Program-made: the position numbers and the translations under genes
Notes under the pieces: generated by a model
The model's input: the letters and a program-made list of their open reading frames with translations, nothing else
Told to the model about the DNA's origin: nothing
Database searches by the model: none
Shown here: positions 33,186-35,846 of the stretch, piece by piece
Numbering within the stretch: the stretch's first letter is position 1
Layout of the letters: each line of letters starts with the position of its first letter
Assembly (NCBI RefSeq): GCF_019805165.1
Contig: NZ_RWIJ01000043.1
Location: 1 to 35,846, forward strand
DNA from: Azospirillum sp. 412522
GTDB taxonomy: Bacteria; Pseudomonadota; Alphaproteobacteria; Azospirillales; Azospirillaceae
DNA length: 35,846 nucleotides
Direction: 5' to 3'

Positions 33186-34947
33186 CGACAGTCGCCCGCA
33201 GCGCCGCCGCCTTCGGCAGCACATGGGTGGCGAAGAAGCGGGCGGTCAGCGGCTTGGCCGACAGGAAGGCGGTGTCGGCATCGCCCTCCGCCAGCCGCTC
33301 CGCCGCCACCTTGGCGGCGCGGGCCAGTTGCCAGCCGCCGGCGACAACGCCCATCAGCTCCAGCAGCGTCACCGACGCGGCAGCAGGCAGACACGGGTCC
33401 TGCTTCGCTGCGGTCAGCACCCAGGCCACCGCCTGCTTGGCTTCCTGCACCGCGCCGATCAGTTCGGCACCGGTGACCTGCAGCGCCTCGTCAGTGTGGC
33501 CGGACAGCTCGCCACCCAGGGCCGCGATCTCGTCCAGCAGCCCGATGGCCGTCGCCCCGCCGTCGCGCAGAATCTTGCGGTTGATCAGGTCGTTGGCCTG
33601 AATGGCGGTGGTGCCTTCGTAGATCGTGGTGATGCGGGCATCGCGCATGTGCTGGGCGGCGCCGGTCTCCTCGACGAAGCCCATGCCGCCATGGACCTGC
33701 ACGCCGTCCGACGCCAGCGCCTGCCCGGTCTCGGTGCACCAGCCCTTGGCGATGGGGGTCAGCAGATCGACCAGCAGGGCGGCTCGGCCGCGGGCGGCTT
33801 CGTCGGCATGGTGATGCGCCACGTCCACCGCGGCGGCGGCGGTGTAGAGGATGCCGCGCATCGCCTCGATCCGCGCCTTCATGCCCATCAGCAGGCGGCG
33901 AACGTCGGGATGGTTGACGATGCCCTTCGACTGGCCTTCGCTCCAGCCCAGCGGCTTGCCCTGCACGCGGTCGCGGGCATAGGCCAGCGCCTGCTGATAG
34001 GCACGCTCGGCGATCGACAGGCCCTGCATCGCCACCGCCAGCCGGGCATGGTTCATCATGGTGAACATGTATTCCAGCCCACGGTTCGGCTCGCCAACCA
34101 GGAAGCCGGTCGCTCCGCCCTCGTCGCCGAAGGAGAGCACGGCGGTCGGGCTGCCGTGGATGCCCAGCTTGTGCTCCAGCGACACGCACTTCACCTGATT
34201 GCGGGTCCCCAGGCTGCCGTCGGCATTGACCAGGAACTTCGGCACGACGAACAGGCTGATGCCCTTCACCCCAGGAGGCGCATCGGGCAGGCGGGCCAGC
34301 ACCAGATGGACGATGTTCTCCGTCAGGTCATGGTCGCCGTAGGTGATGAAGATCTTCTGCCCGGAGACGAGGTAATGGTCGCCGTTCGGCACCGCGCGCG
34401 ACCGCGTGGCGGCGAGGTCGCTGCCCGCCTGCGGCTCCGTGATGTTCATGGTGCCGGTCCACTCGCCGGAGATCATCCTGGGCAGGTAGAGGTCCTTCAG
34501 CGCGTCGGAGCCATAGAGCTGAACCGCGTTCACCGCTCCCTGCGTCAGCATCGGGCAGAGCGCGAAGGCCATGTTGGCGGAATGCCACATCTCCTGCACC
34601 GCAGTGTTCAGCAGGTTGGGCAACCCCATGCCGCCGCGCGCCGGGTCGAAGGGCAGCCCGTTCCAGCCGCCTTCCACCAGCGCCTGCCACGCCGCGCCCC
34701 AGCCCTCCGCCGTGCGGGCGATGCCGTCGGCATCGAGCTTGGCTCCCTGCATGTCGCCGATGCGGTTCAGCGGCGCCAGGACGTTCCCGGCGATCTTTGC
34801 CGCCTCGCCCAGGATGCTGTCCACCATGTCGGGGCTGGCATCCCCGAATCCCGGCAGAGCCGCCACGTCGGCCATGCCGGCGAGGTGGTCAAGGACGAAG
34901 CGGATCTCTTTCAGCGGCGGGGTGTAGGGGATCGCAGCGGCGGTCAT
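33127..34947 (-). CDS. Acyl-CoA dehydrogenase, long type with C-terminal extension
   Basis: 606 residues, longer than the common 380-residue enzymes. Order: an N-terminal AcylCoA_DH_N-like segment (YTPPLKEIRFVLDHL); the helical and beta domains with MNITEPQAGSDLAATRSRAV; the FAD/substrate core with the predicted catalytic base Glu444 in ITTIYEGTTAIQANDL; and an extra C-terminal helical domain (about 470-600). This build is shared with DmdC-like (3-methylmercaptopropionyl-CoA) and several long or branched acyl-CoA dehydrogenases, so the substrate cannot be fixed. Electrons go to ETF; etfA lies 37 bp upstream in the same direction, which supports a beta-oxidation operon. Its stop overlaps rluE convergently. 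Confidence 0.9.
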   Translation of the reverse strand: MTAAAIPYTPPLKEIRFVLDHLAGMADVAALPGFGDASPDMVDSILGEAAKIAGNVLAPLNRIGDMQGAKLDADGIARTAEGWGAAWQALVEGGWNGLPFDPARGGMGLPNLLNTAVQEMWHSANMAFALCPMLTQGAVNAVQLYGSDALKDLYLPRMISGEWTGTMNITEPQAGSDLAATRSRAVPNGDHYLVSGQKIFITYGDHDLTENIVHLVLARLPDAPPGVKGISLFVVPKFLVNADGSLGTRNQVKCVSLEHKLGIHGSPTAVLSFGDEGGATGFLVGEPNRGLEYMFTMMNHARLAVAMQGLSIAERAYQQALAYARDRVQGKPLGWSEGQSKGIVNHPDVRRLLMGMKARIEAMRGILYTAAAAVDVAHHHADEAARGRAALLVDLLTPIAKGWCTETGQALASDGVQVHGGMGFVEETGAAQHMRDARITTIYEGTTAIQANDLINRKILRDGGATAIGLLDEIAALGGELSGHTDEALQVTGAELIGAVQEAKQAVAWVLTAAKQDPCLPAAASVTLLELMGVVAGGWQLARAAKVAAERLAEGDADTAFLSAKPLTARFFATHVLPKAAALRATVVNGSASVMALSEEQLFGAA

Positions 34948-34984
34948 GGGGGATCTCTTCGGATAACGGAAAGGATAGACGGGA

Positions 34985-35846
34985 TCAGACGGCCTGCTGG
35001 AGGTCCGGCAGCGCCTTGAACAGGTCGGCGACGAGACCGTAATCGGCGACCTGGAAGATCGGCGCCTCCTCGTCCTTGTTGATGGCGACGATGACCTTGC
35101 TGTCCTTCATGCCGGCCAGATGCTGGATCGCGCCCGAGATGCCGACGGCGACATAGAGGTCCGGCGCAACGATCTTGCCGGTCTGCCCGACCTGATAGTC
35201 GTTCGGCACGAAGCCGGCATCGACCGCCGCACGGCTGGCGCCGACGGCAGCACCCAGCTTGTCGGCGATCGCCTCCAGCAGGTGGAAGTTGTCGCCCGAC
35301 TGCATGCCGCGCCCGCCGGAGATGACGATGCGGGCCGAGGTCAGCTCAGGTCGCTCCGACTTCGACAGCTCGGCCGACACGAAGCCCGACAGGGCCGGGT
35401 CGGCCACCGCGGCAATGCTCTCGACCGCGGCGCTGCCGCTGGCGGGCGCCGCCTCGAAGGCTGTGGTGCGGACGGTGATCACCTTCACCGGGTCGGCCGA
35501 CTGCACGGTGGCGATGGCGTTGCCGGCATAGATCGGCCGCTCGAAGCTGTCGGCGGCAACCACGGCGGTGATTTCGGAGATCATCGCCACGTCGAGCAGG
35601 GCCGCGACGCGCGGCAGCACGTTCTTGCCCGCCGAGGTGGCGGCGGCCAGGACATGGCTGTAGCCGGGGGCGAGTGAGACCAGCAGGGCGGCGACCGGCT
35701 CCGCCAAGGCATGCTCGTAGGACGCATCGTCGGCGAGCAGCACCTTGGCGACGCCGGCCAGCATGGCGGCCTGTGCGGCGGCGGGGGCGGCGTTGCGGCC
35801 GGCGACCAGGACATGGATGTCGCTGCCCAGCTTGGCGGCGGCGGTC
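34985..35846 (-). CDS. etfA: Electron transfer flavoprotein alpha subunit, 5' end cut by window
   Basis: The frame is open to the right edge, so the N-terminal residues are missing. Seen: the domain I region (HVLAAATSAGKNVLPRVAAL, LDVAMISEITAV), the hinge, and the C-terminal FAD-binding domain with VISGGRGMQSGDNFHLLEA, GASRAAVDAGFVP, DYQVGQTGKIVAPDLYVAVG and AINKDEEAPIFQVADYGLV, the ETF-alpha signature. ETF carries electrons from acyl-CoA dehydrogenases to ETF-quinone oxidoreductase. etfB is expected just beyond the window. The downstream acyl-CoA dehydrogenase, 37 bp away, is its likely electron donor. Confidence 0.96.
   Translation of the reverse strand, partial: TAAAKLGSDIHVLVAGRNAAPAAAQAAMLAGVAKVLLADDASYEHALAEPVAALLVSLAPGYSHVLAAATSAGKNVLPRVAALLDVAMISEITAVVAADSFERPIYAGNAIATVQSADPVKVITVRTTAFEAAPASGSAAVESIAAVADPALSGFVSAELSKSERPELTSARIVISGGRGMQSGDNFHLLEAIADKLGAAVGASRAAVDAGFVPNDYQVGQTGKIVAPDLYVAVGISGAIQHLAGMKDSKVIVAINKDEEAPIFQVADYGLVADLFKALPDLQQAV

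Overview
The window is about 36 kb of high-GC DNA (roughly 68-70% GC by eye) with strong G/C third-position bias. It looks like a chromosome of an Azospirillum-like alphaproteobacterium (Rhodospirillales/Azospirillaceae). That placement rests on overall composition, on the protein sequences of SucA, LepA, PheST and UbiE/UbiB, and on gene content; no 16S or other typing locus is present. Almost everything is core metabolism or housekeeping. One compact segment (about 12.85-15.33 kb) has clear signs of horizontal acquisition.

Layout. (1) 1-4.8 kb: end of sucD, then sucA and sucB, the TCA-cycle 2-oxoglutarate dehydrogenase genes, closed by a strong terminator; lpd (E3) does not follow. (2) 4.8-7.1 kb: a large inverted repeat, a stand-alone PAS protein and frc (formyl-CoA:oxalate CoA-transferase). 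(3) 7.1-10 kb: small or poorly known genes, namely a 62-aa protein, an HRDC-domain protein, a membrane-anchored SGNH-like protein, a 70-aa protein and a rubrerythrin-like protein. (4) 10.1-12.7 kb: hrpB helicase. (5) 12.87-15.33 kb: an AT-rich 617-aa orphan gene on the minus strand, with a ParE-type toxin-antitoxin pair diverging from it. (6) 15.3-17.6 kb: a spacer with a tandem GTTCCA repeat motif, then lepA. (7) 17.7-24 kb: secreted PRC-barrel-like protein, type I asparaginase (minus), a LysR regulator with a visible operator, a secreted SH3-like protein, an REC-DUF3369-HD-GYP regulator and a single-domain receiver. (8) 24.4-28.7 kb (minus): rpmI-rplT-pheS-pheT, with a promoter before rpmI and terminator-like hairpins after rplT and after pheT. 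(9) 28.7-31.5 kb: a second spacer with the same GTTCCA motif, then ubiE-ubiB. (10) 31.5-35.8 kb: ghrA-like reductase, rluE, a 606-aa acyl-CoA dehydrogenase and etfA (cut by the window edge).

How the genes fit together. sucA/sucB make the E1 and E2 of 2-oxoglutarate dehydrogenase and sucD the next enzyme, succinyl-CoA synthetase. frc serves oxalate/formyl-CoA metabolism. rpmI, rplT, pheST, lepA and rluE serve translation. ubiE and ubiB serve ubiquinone synthesis. The acyl-CoA dehydrogenase and its ETF electron acceptor feed the quinone pool.

Most worth a second look: the AT-rich orphan, whose C-terminal helical region carries an R-x4-H motif of HEPN-RNase type and which sits beside a ParE module; and a four-copy motif (TGGAAC, then two GTTCCA sites exactly 10 bp apart) found only upstream of lepA and ubiE. 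Both of those genes also share a TTGCGC/TGGCGC-N17-TATGTT promoter, and in ubiE it predicts a leaderless mRNA. Functional calls rest on reading motifs and remembered families; no database search was run.
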